Source: Streptomyces viridosporus (GTDB taxonomy: Bacteria; Actinomycetota; Actinomycetes; Streptomycetales; Streptomycetaceae). Taken from it: 33,140 nt of DNA. This document shows positions 17,585-25,322 of this stretch, piece after piece. The notes under the pieces were generated by a model. The model did no database searches, was not told the origin of the DNA, and saw nothing but the letters and a program-made list of their open reading frames with translations. Location of the stretch: the NCBI RefSeq assembly GCF_002078235.1, contig NZ_MSGP01000229.1:1-33140 (forward strand), written 5' to 3'. The number at the start of each line of letters is the position of its first letter. The first letter of the stretch is position 1. The translations under genes were made by a program, and so were the position numbers.

Positions 17585-17602
17585 CCGGACACGCCCGTCC
17601 GG
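17585..17602 (+). terminator. Short hairpin after the LacI-family gene
   Basis: CCGGAC and GTCCGG form a perfect 6-bp stem with a 6-base loop four bases after the stop codon. A weak terminator or an RNA-stabilising stem is possible. Confidence 0.4.
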
Positions 17603-17679
17603 GTGCTTCGGCGGCGGATCCCCTGCGGGCGGTGGAAGACTCGGCGGAGCAGGCGACGGGACCTTCCGCAGGAGGCACC

Positions 17680-18474
17680 ATGCTCACCACCCGCTTCGTC
17701 GACGGCGCCCCGAACTGGATCGACGTCGGCACGTCCGACGTCGAGGGCACCACGTCCTTCTACGGCGGCCTCTTCGGCTGGGAGTACGAGCCGGCGGGGC
17801 CCGACGCCGGCGGCTACGGCTTCTTCCGGCTGTCCGGCAGGATCGTCGCGGGCGTGATGCGGACCCCGTCGGAGCGGGGGCCGGCCGCGTGGACCGTCTA
17901 CTTCCGTACCTCCGACGCGCAGGCCACGGCGCAGGCCGCCCGGCAGGCCCGGGGCAGTGTGCCCGTGCCGCCCGTGGACGTGGGGGGACAGGGCAGGTCG
18001 GCGGTCCTCGCCGACCAGGCGGACGTCTCCTTCGGCATCTGGGAGCCCGCCCTCCGCGAGGGCGTCGAGGCCGCCGGTGAGGTCGGCTCGCTGTGCTGGG
18101 TCGAGCTGTACACCCCGGACGTCGCCCGGACCGCCGTCTTCTACCACTCGGTCCTCGGCTGGGAGACCTCGGCGGTGACCTTCCCCGGCGGTGTCTACAC
18201 CTCCGTCAACCCCGCCGGGACCGGGGAGGAAGGCATGTTCGGCGGTCTGGTCCCGCTGGCCGACGACCCCACGGAGGCGGAGTCCGGACAGCCCTACTGG
18301 CTGCCCTACCTCGGGGTGGACGACCCGGACGGGGTCGTCGCCAGGGCCGTCGAGCTGGGCGGCCGGGTCCGGATGCCCGCCACCTCCCTCGCCGGGGTCG
18401 GCCGGCTGGCCCGTCTGGAGGACCCGTACGGCGCGCGCTTCGCCGTTCTCCGGGGCGACCCGCGGCAGACCTGA
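17680..18474 (+). CDS. Two-domain VOC (glyoxalase/bleomycin resistance-fold) protein
   Basis: The 264-residue protein consists of two vicinal-oxygen-chelate modules. The first begins GAPNWIDVGTSDVEGTTSFYGGLFGWEYE (about 8-36), the second GSLCWVELYTPDVARTAVFYHSVLGWETS (about 139-167); each ends in a beta strand such as LARLEDPYGARFAVLRG. Proteins of this arrangement in actinomycetes are often annotated glyoxalase or hydroxylase, but the reaction is not known. ATG 17680 is preceded by GGAGG at a 4-base distance. It is 98 bases from the LacI-type gene and may be cotranscribed with it. Confidence 0.87.
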   Translation: MLTTRFVDGAPNWIDVGTSDVEGTTSFYGGLFGWEYEPAGPDAGGYGFFRLSGRIVAGVMRTPSERGPAAWTVYFRTSDAQATAQAARQARGSVPVPPVDVGGQGRSAVLADQADVSFGIWEPALREGVEAAGEVGSLCWVELYTPDVARTAVFYHSVLGWETSAVTFPGGVYTSVNPAGTGEEGMFGGLVPLADDPTEAESGQPYWLPYLGVDDPDGVVARAVELGGRVRMPATSLAGVGRLARLEDPYGARFAVLRGDPRQT

Positions 18475-18497
18475 CCCGCCGTCTGACCGGCCGACCT

Positions 18498-18539
18498 GAT
18501 CCGTCGACCGGGACCCGTCCATCGGGATCCGTCCACCGG
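18498..18539. repeat. Three 14-bp tandem repeats
   Basis: GATCCGTCGACCGG, GACCCGTCCATCGG and GATCCGTCCACCGG follow each other without gaps, then six bases of a fourth copy. The repeats lie in the noncoding gap between the VOC and WhiB genes. Confidence 0.8.
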
Positions 18540-18713
18540 GACCCGGCGGGCCCCGGTGCGGCAGGCGGGCAACGGGCGGCCCCTCCGCGCGCCGCCGTGT
18601 GTTTCCCGCCCGGGTGGCGCCATCATCGTGCGGACACGGACGGACGAACGGCGCCGAGCCGCGTTGATGCGGCGTTGAGTGAATGTTTTTCGTCGCTCGG
18701 CACGCTCTCGGCC

Positions 18714-18959
18714 ATGCACATCGAAACGTTCCCGTCGCCCGATCTCACCTGGCAGGAGGAGGCGCTGTGTGCGCAGACCGGGGGAGACTTCTTCTTCCCC
18801 GAGCCGGGCAGCTCGGTCCGTGAGGCCAAGCGGATCTGCGGTCTCTGCCCCATCCGCGCCGCCTGCCTCGACTACGCCATGGCCCACGACATGCGCTTCG
18901 GCGTCTGGGGCGGACTCTCGGAGAAGGAGCGGCTGGAGCTGCGGCGGGCGAGCCGTTAG
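18714..18959 (+). CDS. WhiB-family iron-sulfur regulator
   Basis: The 81-residue protein has the four cysteines that hold the [4Fe-4S] cluster: Cys19, Cys42, Cys45 and Cys51 (C-x22-C-x2-C-x5-C), followed by GVWGGLSEKERLELRR, the turn and basic tail of the family. WhiB proteins bind the principal sigma factor and alter promoter choice. It lacks the AT-hook (RGRP-like) of WhiB7/WblC. The paralogue cannot be named from sequence alone. ATG 18714 has no clear Shine-Dalgarno; an in-frame TTG lies at 18675, so the start is somewhat uncertain. It is isolated by gaps on both sides. Confidence 0.92.
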   Translation: MHIETFPSPDLTWQEEALCAQTGGDFFFPEPGSSVREAKRICGLCPIRAACLDYAMAHDMRFGVWGGLSEKERLELRRASR

Positions 18960-18999
18960 GTGTCGCGGGCCAGGAGGTCGTCGGCACACCCGGCCGGTG

Positions 19000-19037
19000 T
19001 TGACCTTCGAGTGGGTCGAAGCCCGACGATGGCCGGG
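19000..19037 (+). promoter_or_regulatory. MerR-type promoter with dyad in a 19-bp spacer, leaderless start
   Basis: TTGACC (19000-19005) and GACGAT (19025-19030) are separated by 19 bases, the over-long spacer seen at MerR-activated promoters. Within it CTTCGA-N5-TCGAAG (19005-19021) is a perfect dyad. The expected start site, 7 bases after the -10 box, is base 19037, which is also the G of the GTG start codon, so the mRNA would be leaderless. The combination strongly suggests autoregulation. Confidence 0.7.
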
Positions 19038-20107
19038 TGCCGAACTCCGAACTGATGCCGATCGGGGTCTTCGCCCGACGCACCGGGCTGACCCCGAGCG
19101 CCCTGCGCTTCTACGCCGACTCCGGGCTGCTTCCTCCTGCTGAGGTCGACCCGGCCTCCGGCTACCGCTACTACGGTGCTGACCAGGTGGCACGGGCCAC
19201 CGCGCTGCGTCGGCTCCGTGAGATCGCCATGCCCCTCACCGCTGCCCGAGCCGTCCTCGACGCCGGGCCCGACGAAGCGTCCCGGCTGATCGACGAGCAC
19301 GTCGCGAAGGTGCTCGGGGACGCGGCAGCGGTGCAGCGGAAAGCCGCTTCGATCAAGTCGTCGCTTGCCGACGTGCCGAGTCTGCCGGTTGCCGCGCTGA
19401 AGGGGCCCGTGCTGGCTGACGCGATCGAGCAGGTCCTGGCCGCGGCCGTGCGCGAACCCGGTATGCCGGTACTCGGGGCCCTGCGTGTCGAGGCGACGCA
19501 GGAGGCGGTCACCTTGACCGCCACCGACCGTTACCGTCTCTCGACCCGGACCCTGGTTCCCGCCGAAGCCGGGGCCACGGCCTGGGCTGCCACGGTCAGT
19601 GGTGACGAGTTGCGGGCAGCGGTCGCCGACATCCGCCGCAGCGCGCTGGTGCGGGTCGAGGCGACGCCGCACGGGTGCCGGCTGCGCATGGCGGACCGAG
19701 AAGACCGGTACTGCCGGCTGCTGTCGGAGGAGTTTCCCGATCACAGGTCGATGCTCGGCTCGCTGCCCGAGGTCACGACCCGGGTGACGGTCGCGAAGGG
19801 TCTCCTCCGGCGAGCTCTGGAGGAGACCCCGGGAGAGCGGGTCACGCTGCGTGCGACCCGCCGGGGCCTGAACGTCCTGACGACCGATGACGAGCACCCC
19901 GGTGTCCCGCTCACGGCCACCGTGACGGGGCGGGATCTCCGGATCTCCTTCGAGCTGACCACGCTCTACCCGGCCGTCAGCACCGCCATCGGCCCCGACG
20001 TGATGCTCGACCTGAGGGGCCCGGAGCAGCCTGCCACGATCCGCTCCGCCGACCGCGGCGATCTCACCACCCTGGCCATGCCCGTCCGATCCGACCACTC
20101 CGCCTGA
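19037..20107 (+). CDS. MerR-family HTH fused to DNA polymerase III sliding clamp domains 2 and 3
   Basis: The 356-residue protein has a MerR winged helix at 7-75 (MPIGVFARRTGLTPSALRFY, SGYRYYGADQVARATALRRL) and a dimerisation-helix region at about 78-112. From about 116 it resembles DnaN: domain 2 has ALKGPVLADAIEQVLAAA, MPVLGALRVEA, ATDRYRLSTR (162-171) and EEFPDHRSML (231-240); domain 3 (about 241-352) ends GPEQPATIRSADRGDLTTLAMPVR. DnaN domain 1 is missing. Thr163, Leu168 and the MPVR end match positions that build the clamp's peptide-binding pocket in E. coli (Thr172, Leu177, Met362-Pro363-Arg365). The usual MerR metal cysteines are absent. GTG 19037 is supported by the leaderless promoter; ATG 19055 is the alternative. 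A TPR gene follows after 34 bases. Annotated proteins of this type exist, but I know of no defined function. Confidence 0.88.
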   Translation: MPNSELMPIGVFARRTGLTPSALRFYADSGLLPPAEVDPASGYRYYGADQVARATALRRLREIAMPLTAARAVLDAGPDEASRLIDEHVAKVLGDAAAVQRKAASIKSSLADVPSLPVAALKGPVLADAIEQVLAAAVREPGMPVLGALRVEATQEAVTLTATDRYRLSTRTLVPAEAGATAWAATVSGDELRAAVADIRRSALVRVEATPHGCRLRMADREDRYCRLLSEEFPDHRSMLGSLPEVTTRVTVAKGLLRRALEETPGERVTLRATRRGLNVLTTDDEHPGVPLTATVTGRDLRISFELTTLYPAVSTAIGPDVMLDLRGPEQPATIRSADRGDLTTLAMPVRSDHSA

Positions 20108-20141
20108 GCGAGAACGACCGAGAACGACGAGGAGCACTCCT

Positions 20142-20651
20142 GTGACCACCACTCCCACCAGCCCCGACCCGACCATGGAAGCCATCGGCCAAGCCGTCGT
20201 CGAAGGACGATCCGGCGGCATCGCTCCGGCCCGCCGGAAGCTGCTGGCCCTGTGGTCGACGATCGGTGTCACCGGCGACCCGCTGCACCGCTGCACTCTC
20301 GCGCACTACCTGGCAGACCTCTACGAGGACCCCGCCCGGGCCCTGGCCTGGAACATCCGTGCCCTGGACGCCGCCGACGCCGTGACCGAGCAGCGCGTTC
20401 GGGAGCATCACGCCGGTCTCCACATCGCCGGCTTCTACCCGTCCCTGCACCTCAACCTCGCCGACGACTACCGCCGACTCGGTTCCTTCGATGCCGCCAC
20501 CGAGCACATGAACAAGGCCAGGGAGCACGCCCCCGACCTCCCCCAGGACGCCTACGGCGCCTTTCTGCGTACCGCCCTCGACGAGGTGGCGGAGGCCATC
20601 TCCCGGCGGGACACCGCCCAGCGGGCCTCCGCCCCGGGGCCCGCCGCGTGA
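20142..20651 (+). CDS. Small TPR-like protein linked to the MerR-clamp gene
   Basis: The 169-residue protein is helical and soluble, without signal or membrane segment. At least one tetratricopeptide unit is clear (about 101-131, LHLNLADDYRRLGSFDAATEHMNKAREHAP), with weaker units at about 48-78 (HRCTLAHYLADLYEDPARALAWNIRALDAAD). The tail is Ala/Pro-rich. GTG 20142 follows GAGGAG at 7 bases. It is 34 bases behind the MerR-clamp gene on the same strand and likely shares its promoter. Its function is unknown; TPRs usually bind proteins. Confidence 0.78.
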   Translation: MTTTPTSPDPTMEAIGQAVVEGRSGGIAPARRKLLALWSTIGVTGDPLHRCTLAHYLADLYEDPARALAWNIRALDAADAVTEQRVREHHAGLHIAGFYPSLHLNLADDYRRLGSFDAATEHMNKAREHAPDLPQDAYGAFLRTALDEVAEAISRRDTAQRASAPGPAA

Positions 20652-20663
20652 CGCACGGGAACG

Positions 20664-20685
20664 CACCCCTCACCAGCGAGGGGTG
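20664..20685 (+). terminator. Hairpin after the TPR gene
   Basis: CACCCCTC and GAGGGGTG form a perfect 8-bp stem with a 6-base loop 12 bases after the stop codon, closing the MerR-clamp operon. Confidence 0.65.
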
Positions 20686-20864
20686 GCGTCGCCCGACCGA
20701 GTGCTGCCGCCGCGCACGGCCGAACACCCCCCGGGGCGGGGCGGGCCGGTCTTGACTGCGGCCGGGCGGCTGCCGGGGAGGCCGGGAGCGCGGGCCCCGG
20801 ACCGGACCGGCCACTGAGGGCCGGCGGCCGGTGCCCGGCGACGTCGGCGGGCTGTCGGCCGGTC

Positions 20865-21839
20865 TCAGTGGGCCGCGCGCGCCGCCATCCGGGCCTTGCG
20901 GGCCGCCAGCTTCTCGTCGAACTTCTGCGCCTCCGCGTCCAGGCCGCCCAGGAACACGCCGAGCTCCTCCTGGGCCTTGCGGCCCTCGGGGCCGAGGCCG
21001 TCGATGTCCATGACCCTCAGGAAGCGGAGCACCGGCTGGAGCACGTCGTCGTGGTGGATGCGCAGGTTGTAGACCTCGCCGATGGCCATCTGCGCGGCGG
21101 CCCGCTCGAAGCCGGGGATGCTGTGGCCGGGCATCCGGAAGTTCACGACGACGTCGCGCACCGCCTGCATCGTCAGGTCGGGGGCGATCTCAAAGGCCGC
21201 CTTCAGGAGGTTGCGGTAGAAGACCATGTGCAGGTTCTCGTCGGTCGCGATGCGGGCCAGCATGCGGTCGCAGACCGGGTCGCCGGACTGGTGGCCGGTG
21301 TTGCGGTGCGAGATGCGGGTGGCCAGCTCCTGGAAGGCGACGTAGGCCACCGAGTGCAGCATCGAGTGCCGGTTGTCCGACTCGAAGCCCTCGCTCATGT
21401 GCGCCATGCGGAACTGCTCCAGCTTGTCCGGGTCCACCGCCCGCGAGGCGAGCAGGTAGTCCCGCATCACGATGCCGTGCCGGCCCTCCTCGGCCGTCCA
21501 GCGGTGCACCCAGGTGCCCCAGGCGCCGTCCCGGCCGAACAGGGTGGCGATCTCGTGGTGGTAGCTCGGGAGGTTGTCCTCGGTCAGCAGGTTCACCACG
21601 AGGGCGATCCGGCCGACCTCGGTGACCTTGGACTGCTCCTTGTCCCAGGCCTCGCCGTCCTCGAAGAGACCGGGGAAGTTGCGGCCGTCGCTCCACGGAA
21701 CGTACTCGTGCGGCATCCAGTCCTTGGCGACCTTCAGATGCCGGTTGAGTTCCTTCTCGACCACTTCCTCCAGCGCGTACAACAGCCGGGCGTCGGTCCA
21801 GACGGACGGGCTGCCGAGATGAGGGGAAGTGAGCGTCAC
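20865..21839 (-). CDS. Soluble acyl-ACP desaturase (DesA-type)
   Basis: The 324-residue protein is a di-iron acyl-ACP desaturase. Iron ligands are Glu87 (LLTEDNLPSYH), the EEGRH motif (117-121), Glu171 (FQELAT) and DENLH (200-204). It would introduce a double bond into acyl chains bound to ACP using O2 and ferredoxin. Bacterial members occur mainly in actinobacteria. GTG 21839 is preceded by GGAG at 6 bases; the frame is open far upstream, but that sequence belongs to the operator region and to dimethylargininase in another frame. Three operator repeats lie 55 bases upstream, so expression is probably controlled by a TetR-like regulator, which is not encoded nearby. Confidence 0.93.
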   Translation of the reverse strand: MTLTSPHLGSPSVWTDARLLYALEEVVEKELNRHLKVAKDWMPHEYVPWSDGRNFPGLFEDGEAWDKEQSKVTEVGRIALVVNLLTEDNLPSYHHEIATLFGRDGAWGTWVHRWTAEEGRHGIVMRDYLLASRAVDPDKLEQFRMAHMSEGFESDNRHSMLHSVAYVAFQELATRISHRNTGHQSGDPVCDRMLARIATDENLHMVFYRNLLKAAFEIAPDLTMQAVRDVVVNFRMPGHSIPGFERAAAQMAIGEVYNLRIHHDDVLQPVLRFLRVMDIDGLGPEGRKAQEELGVFLGGLDAEAQKFDEKLAARKARMAARAAH

Positions 21840-21893
21840 GGGAACTCCAGGGGACGGTGCCGAGTACGACGGGGCCGGCGAGCGGTGCCGGAA

Positions 21894-21939
21894 CCTACGG
21901 AATCGTAGGCTACGAATCCGTAGGTTACGAAGCCGTAGG
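21894..21939. promoter_or_regulatory. Three 15-bp operator repeats in front of the desaturase
   Basis: Three dyads follow each other with an exact 15-bp period: CCTACGGAATCGTAGG (21894-21909), then CTACG-N4-CGTAG (21910-21923), then TTACG-N4-CGTAG (21925-21938). All have TACG and CGTA half-sites. The array ends 55 bases before the desaturase start and should cover its promoter. TetR-family regulators of fatty acid genes bind sites of this kind. Confidence 0.8.
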
Positions 21940-22048
21940 TTAAGAACGCCGTAAAGACCGCTGATCAGGTGTGTCGCCACGAGGGTCTTCCCGGACGGGC
22001 GGGCCCGGAGCCGTAGGTCCATGAGCCGTACGGGGGAAGGGGCGCCGG

Positions 22049-22825
22049 TCAGGCGTGCAGCTCCCGCAGACGCACCGAGAGACAGGTCACGCAGCCCTCG
22101 AGCTTCTCGAACTCGCCGATGTCCACCAGGACGGGCTCGTGGCCGAGGTCCGAGAACAGCTCCGCGGTCTTCGGCGCGCTCGAGGCCATCAGCAGCTTGT
22201 CCCCGCCGAGCAGCACCACGTGCGCCCCGGACTCCTCCGGCACCGGCAGGAAGCGGGGGAACAGCGACGGCGCGTCCACGCTCGGGAGGTGGCCGACGAC
22301 CGTTCCGTCCGGCAGCGCGGTGACCGCCGACTTCAGGTGCAGCACCTTGGCGACCGGCACGGCGACCACCCGCGCGCCCAGCGGCTCGAACACGGCCCGC
22401 ACCTGCTGGACCCCGGCCGCGTTGGTGCGCCCGCCGCGGCCCACGTACACGGTGTCGCCGATCTTGAGCACGTCGCCGCCGTCCAGCGTGCCCGGCTCCC
22501 GGACCCGGTTCACCGAGCAGCCCAGGGACGCCACGGCCTCCTCGACGCTGGCGGTCTCGCCGCGCCGGGACTCGGCGCCGGGCCGGGCGATCAGCGCCAC
22601 GTTCCGGTACATCACCACCGTGTCCTCGACGAACACGGAGTCCGGGCAGTTGTCGGCCGGGGCCACCTCGACCGTCTCCCAGCCGTGGGTGCGCAGCGCC
22701 TCCCCGTACGCTTCCCACTGCTCCATCGCCCGGCCGACGTCCACCTTCTCCCGTTCGATGTGCGTCACCAGCCCCTCGGCCAGACGGGGGCCGGGACGGC
22801 GGATCAGGGCCTTCTTGCTGGGCAC
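22049..22825 (-). CDS. ddaH: N(G),N(G)-dimethylarginine dimethylaminohydrolase (dimethylargininase)
   Basis: The 258-residue protein is a DDAH of the amidinotransferase superfamily: it hydrolyses methylated arginines to citrulline and methylamines. Motifs are DNCPDSVFVEDT (58-69), LDGGDVL (114-120), His163 in VLHLKSAVT and the nucleophile Cys248 in CVTCLSVRLREL. I choose GTG 22825, giving MPSKKALIRRP, because GGAG lies 8 bases before it; the in-frame ATG at 22831 is only 2 bases from the same GGAG. It is 209 bases from the desaturase on the same strand; the operator array between them argues for separate promoters. Confidence 0.92.
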   Translation of the reverse strand: MPSKKALIRRPGPRLAEGLVTHIEREKVDVGRAMEQWEAYGEALRTHGWETVEVAPADNCPDSVFVEDTVVMYRNVALIARPGAESRRGETASVEEAVASLGCSVNRVREPGTLDGGDVLKIGDTVYVGRGGRTNAAGVQQVRAVFEPLGARVVAVPVAKVLHLKSAVTALPDGTVVGHLPSVDAPSLFPRFLPVPEESGAHVVLLGGDKLLMASSAPKTAELFSDLGHEPVLVDIGEFEKLEGCVTCLSVRLRELHA

Positions 22826-23041
22826 GGGCATGACTCCGTATCGGACGGGGCGTGTCGGTACGGCGCCGGGGCCCCCGCGGGCGGCGGGGACCTCCTCGGC
22901 CGTCGGCGGACCATCATGCAGGGAGAACCGGGACAGGACCACCCCTGGCGGCCGGGAGACGCACCCGCGGGCGACGGCCCCGGCGGGCCCGTACCCGCCC
23001 GTCCGTGCCCGCCCGTCCGCGCCCGCGGCGGGCCCTTCGCG

Positions 23042-25312
23042 TCACCGCCCCCGCACCGCCCGCCGCAGATGCTCCCCGGTGAAGGACCCCCGGGCCGCCA
23101 GCAGTTGCTCCGGCGTCCCCTCGAAGACCACCCGGCCGCCGTCCCGTCCGCCGTCCGGGCCGAGGTCGATCACCCAGTCGGCGCGGGCGATCACGTCCAG
23201 GTGGTGCTCGACCACGACGACGGTGTTGCCCGCGTCCACGAGCCGGTCCAGAAGGGTGACGAGGCCGTCCACGTCGGCCAGGTGCAGCCCGGTGGTCGGC
23301 TCGTCCAGGACGTACACCACCCCCTTGCGGTGCAGCCGGGTGGCGAGCTTGATGCGCTGCCGTTCGCCGCCGGACAGCGTGGACAGCGGCTGCCCGAGGG
23401 TGAGGTAGGTCAGGCCGACGTCCCGCAGGGCGCGCAGCCGGCGCCGCACGCCCGGGTCGTCGAAGAAGTCCAGCGCCTCGTCGGCCGTCATGCCCAGGGC
23501 GTCGGCGATGGAGCGGCCGCCGACCGTCAGCCGCAGCACCTCCTCCTTGAAGCGCCGGCCCTCGCAGTCGTGGCAGGTCGTGGTCACCGGGTCCATGAAG
23601 GCGAGGTCGGTGTGGATGATCCCGCGGCCCTCGCAGGTCGCGCAGGCACCGGCGGAGTTGAAGCTGAACAGTCCCGGTTCCCGCCCCGTCTCCCGCGCGA
23701 AGACCTTCCGCACCGTGTCCATGATCCCGAGGTACGTCGCCGGGGTGGACCGCGCGGAGATCCCGATGGACGACTGGTCGACGACCACCGCGTCGGCGTG
23801 GGCGGCGGTGAACTCCGCGACCAGCGTGCTCTTGCCGGACCCGGCGACCCCGGTCACCGCGGTCAGCACCCCGGCCGGGAACCGCACGGTGACCTCGCGC
23901 AGGTTGTGCCGGTCGGCGCCCTTCACCCACAGCTCGCCGGCCGCCTCCCGTACGACGTCCTTGACCGCCGTGCGCCGGCCCAGGCACCGCCCGGTCAGGG
24001 TGTCCGAGGCGGCCAGCTCGCCCGGCGTCCCCTCGAACACCACGCGACCGCCCCCGGCGCCCGCGCCGGGGCCCATGTCGACGACGTGGTCGGCCAGCGC
24101 GATGACGTCGGGGTCGTGCTCGACGACCAGCACGGTGTTCCCCTTGTCCCGCAGCCGCAGCAGCAGTTCGCCGAGGTGGTGCACGTCGCGCGGGTGCAGT
24201 CCGACGCTGGGTTCGTCGAAGATGTACGTCATCCCGGTCAGGCTGGACCCCAGGTGCCGCACCGTCTTCAGCCGCTGGCCCTCGCCGCCGGAGAGGGTGG
24301 ACGTCTCCCGGTCGAGGCTGAGGTAGCCGAGGCCGATCGTCTCGATCCGCTCCAGCGCGGCGACGGCGGCCCCGGCGATCGGCCGGGCGAGGGGGTCGTC
24401 GAGCTCCCGCAGCACGGCGATGAGGTCGGTGACCTGCATCCGGGTGCAGTCGGCGATGGACAGCCCGCCCACGCGCGTCGCCAGCGCCGCCTCGTTCAGC
24501 CGGGCGCCCCGGCAGTCCGGGCAGGTGCCCTCGGCCAGGAACTCCCGCACCAGGTCGCGGGTCTTCTGGCTCATCGCCGCCAGGTCCCGCTTCAGGTAGA
24601 GCCGTTCGAACCGGTCGGCGAGCCCTTCGTACTCGGTGGTCCAGGTGCCGCCCGTGCCGTTCACGGTGACCTTGCTGCCGGGACGTCCGCGCATCAGGAA
24701 ATCCCGCTCGGCCGCGGTGAACTCGCGCACCGGCCGGTGCGGATCGAGCCCGTCGCTGTTGGTGTACGCCTGCCCCTGCCACGTCCCCGGGGCGAACGGC
24801 GGGAAGCGGACCGCCCCCTCGGCGAGGGAGCGGTCCACGTCGAGGATGCGGTCCCAGTCCGGCCGTACGGTCCGGCCCAGGCCGTCGCACCCGGGGCACA
24901 TGCCCGACGGGTCGTTGAACGAGTACGCCGTCGCCGGCCCGGCGCTCGGCGTGCCGTGCCGGGAGAACAGCACCCGGATCACCGCGTACACGTCCGTCAT
25001 CGTGCCGACCGTCGACCGGGAGTGGCCGCCGACGGGCCGCTGGTCGACGACGATCGCGGGGGTGAGGTCCTCCAGGGCGTCCGCGTGCGGCCGCTCGTAC
25101 TTGGGCAACCGGTTGCGGACGAACCAGGTGTACGTCTCGTTCAGCTGCCGCTGCGACTCGACCGCGATCGTGTCGAAGACGACCGACGACTTCCCCGATC
25201 CCGAAACGCCGGTGAACACGGTCAACCGGCCCTTCGGGATGCGGAGCGTGACGTCCTTGAGGTTGTTCTCCCTGGCCCCGGTGAGGGTGATGAACGCGCT
25301 GGACTGGCTCAT
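23042..25312 (-). CDS. UvrA-like ABC ATPase of the drug-resistance (DrrC/UvrA2) group
   Basis: The 756-residue protein has two UvrA-type ATPase halves. The first has GVSGSGKSS (about 35), signature LSGGEGQRLK and Walker B YIFDEPSVGLHPRD; the second has GVAGSGKST, LSGGERQRIK and VLDEPTTGLH. Zinc-type pairs are CPGCDGLG, CPDCRGARL, CATCEGRG and CHDCEGRRF. True UvrA is about 950 residues and has a UvrB-binding insertion that is missing here, so canonical excision repair is unlikely. Related proteins such as DrrC of the daunorubicin cluster protect DNA from intercalators. ATG 25312 begins 10 bases after the ABC-F stop, so both are one transcript. Confidence 0.9.
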   Translation of the reverse strand: MSQSSAFITLTGARENNLKDVTLRIPKGRLTVFTGVSGSGKSSVVFDTIAVESQRQLNETYTWFVRNRLPKYERPHADALEDLTPAIVVDQRPVGGHSRSTVGTMTDVYAVIRVLFSRHGTPSAGPATAYSFNDPSGMCPGCDGLGRTVRPDWDRILDVDRSLAEGAVRFPPFAPGTWQGQAYTNSDGLDPHRPVREFTAAERDFLMRGRPGSKVTVNGTGGTWTTEYEGLADRFERLYLKRDLAAMSQKTRDLVREFLAEGTCPDCRGARLNEAALATRVGGLSIADCTRMQVTDLIAVLRELDDPLARPIAGAAVAALERIETIGLGYLSLDRETSTLSGGEGQRLKTVRHLGSSLTGMTYIFDEPSVGLHPRDVHHLGELLLRLRDKGNTVLVVEHDPDVIALADHVVDMGPGAGAGGGRVVFEGTPGELAASDTLTGRCLGRRTAVKDVVREAAGELWVKGADRHNLREVTVRFPAGVLTAVTGVAGSGKSTLVAEFTAAHADAVVVDQSSIGISARSTPATYLGIMDTVRKVFARETGREPGLFSFNSAGACATCEGRGIIHTDLAFMDPVTTTCHDCEGRRFKEEVLRLTVGGRSIADALGMTADEALDFFDDPGVRRRLRALRDVGLTYLTLGQPLSTLSGGERQRIKLATRLHRKGVVYVLDEPTTGLHLADVDGLVTLLDRLVDAGNTVVVVEHHLDVIARADWVIDLGPDGGRDGGRVVFEGTPEQLLAARGSFTGEHLRRAVRGR

Positions 25313-25322
25313 ACCGCCGACG

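Noticed and set aside
23042-25312. Canonical UvrA of nucleotide excision repair
   Set aside because: At 756 residues it is too short and lacks the UvrB-binding insertion; the neighbour is an ABC-F resistance-type gene.
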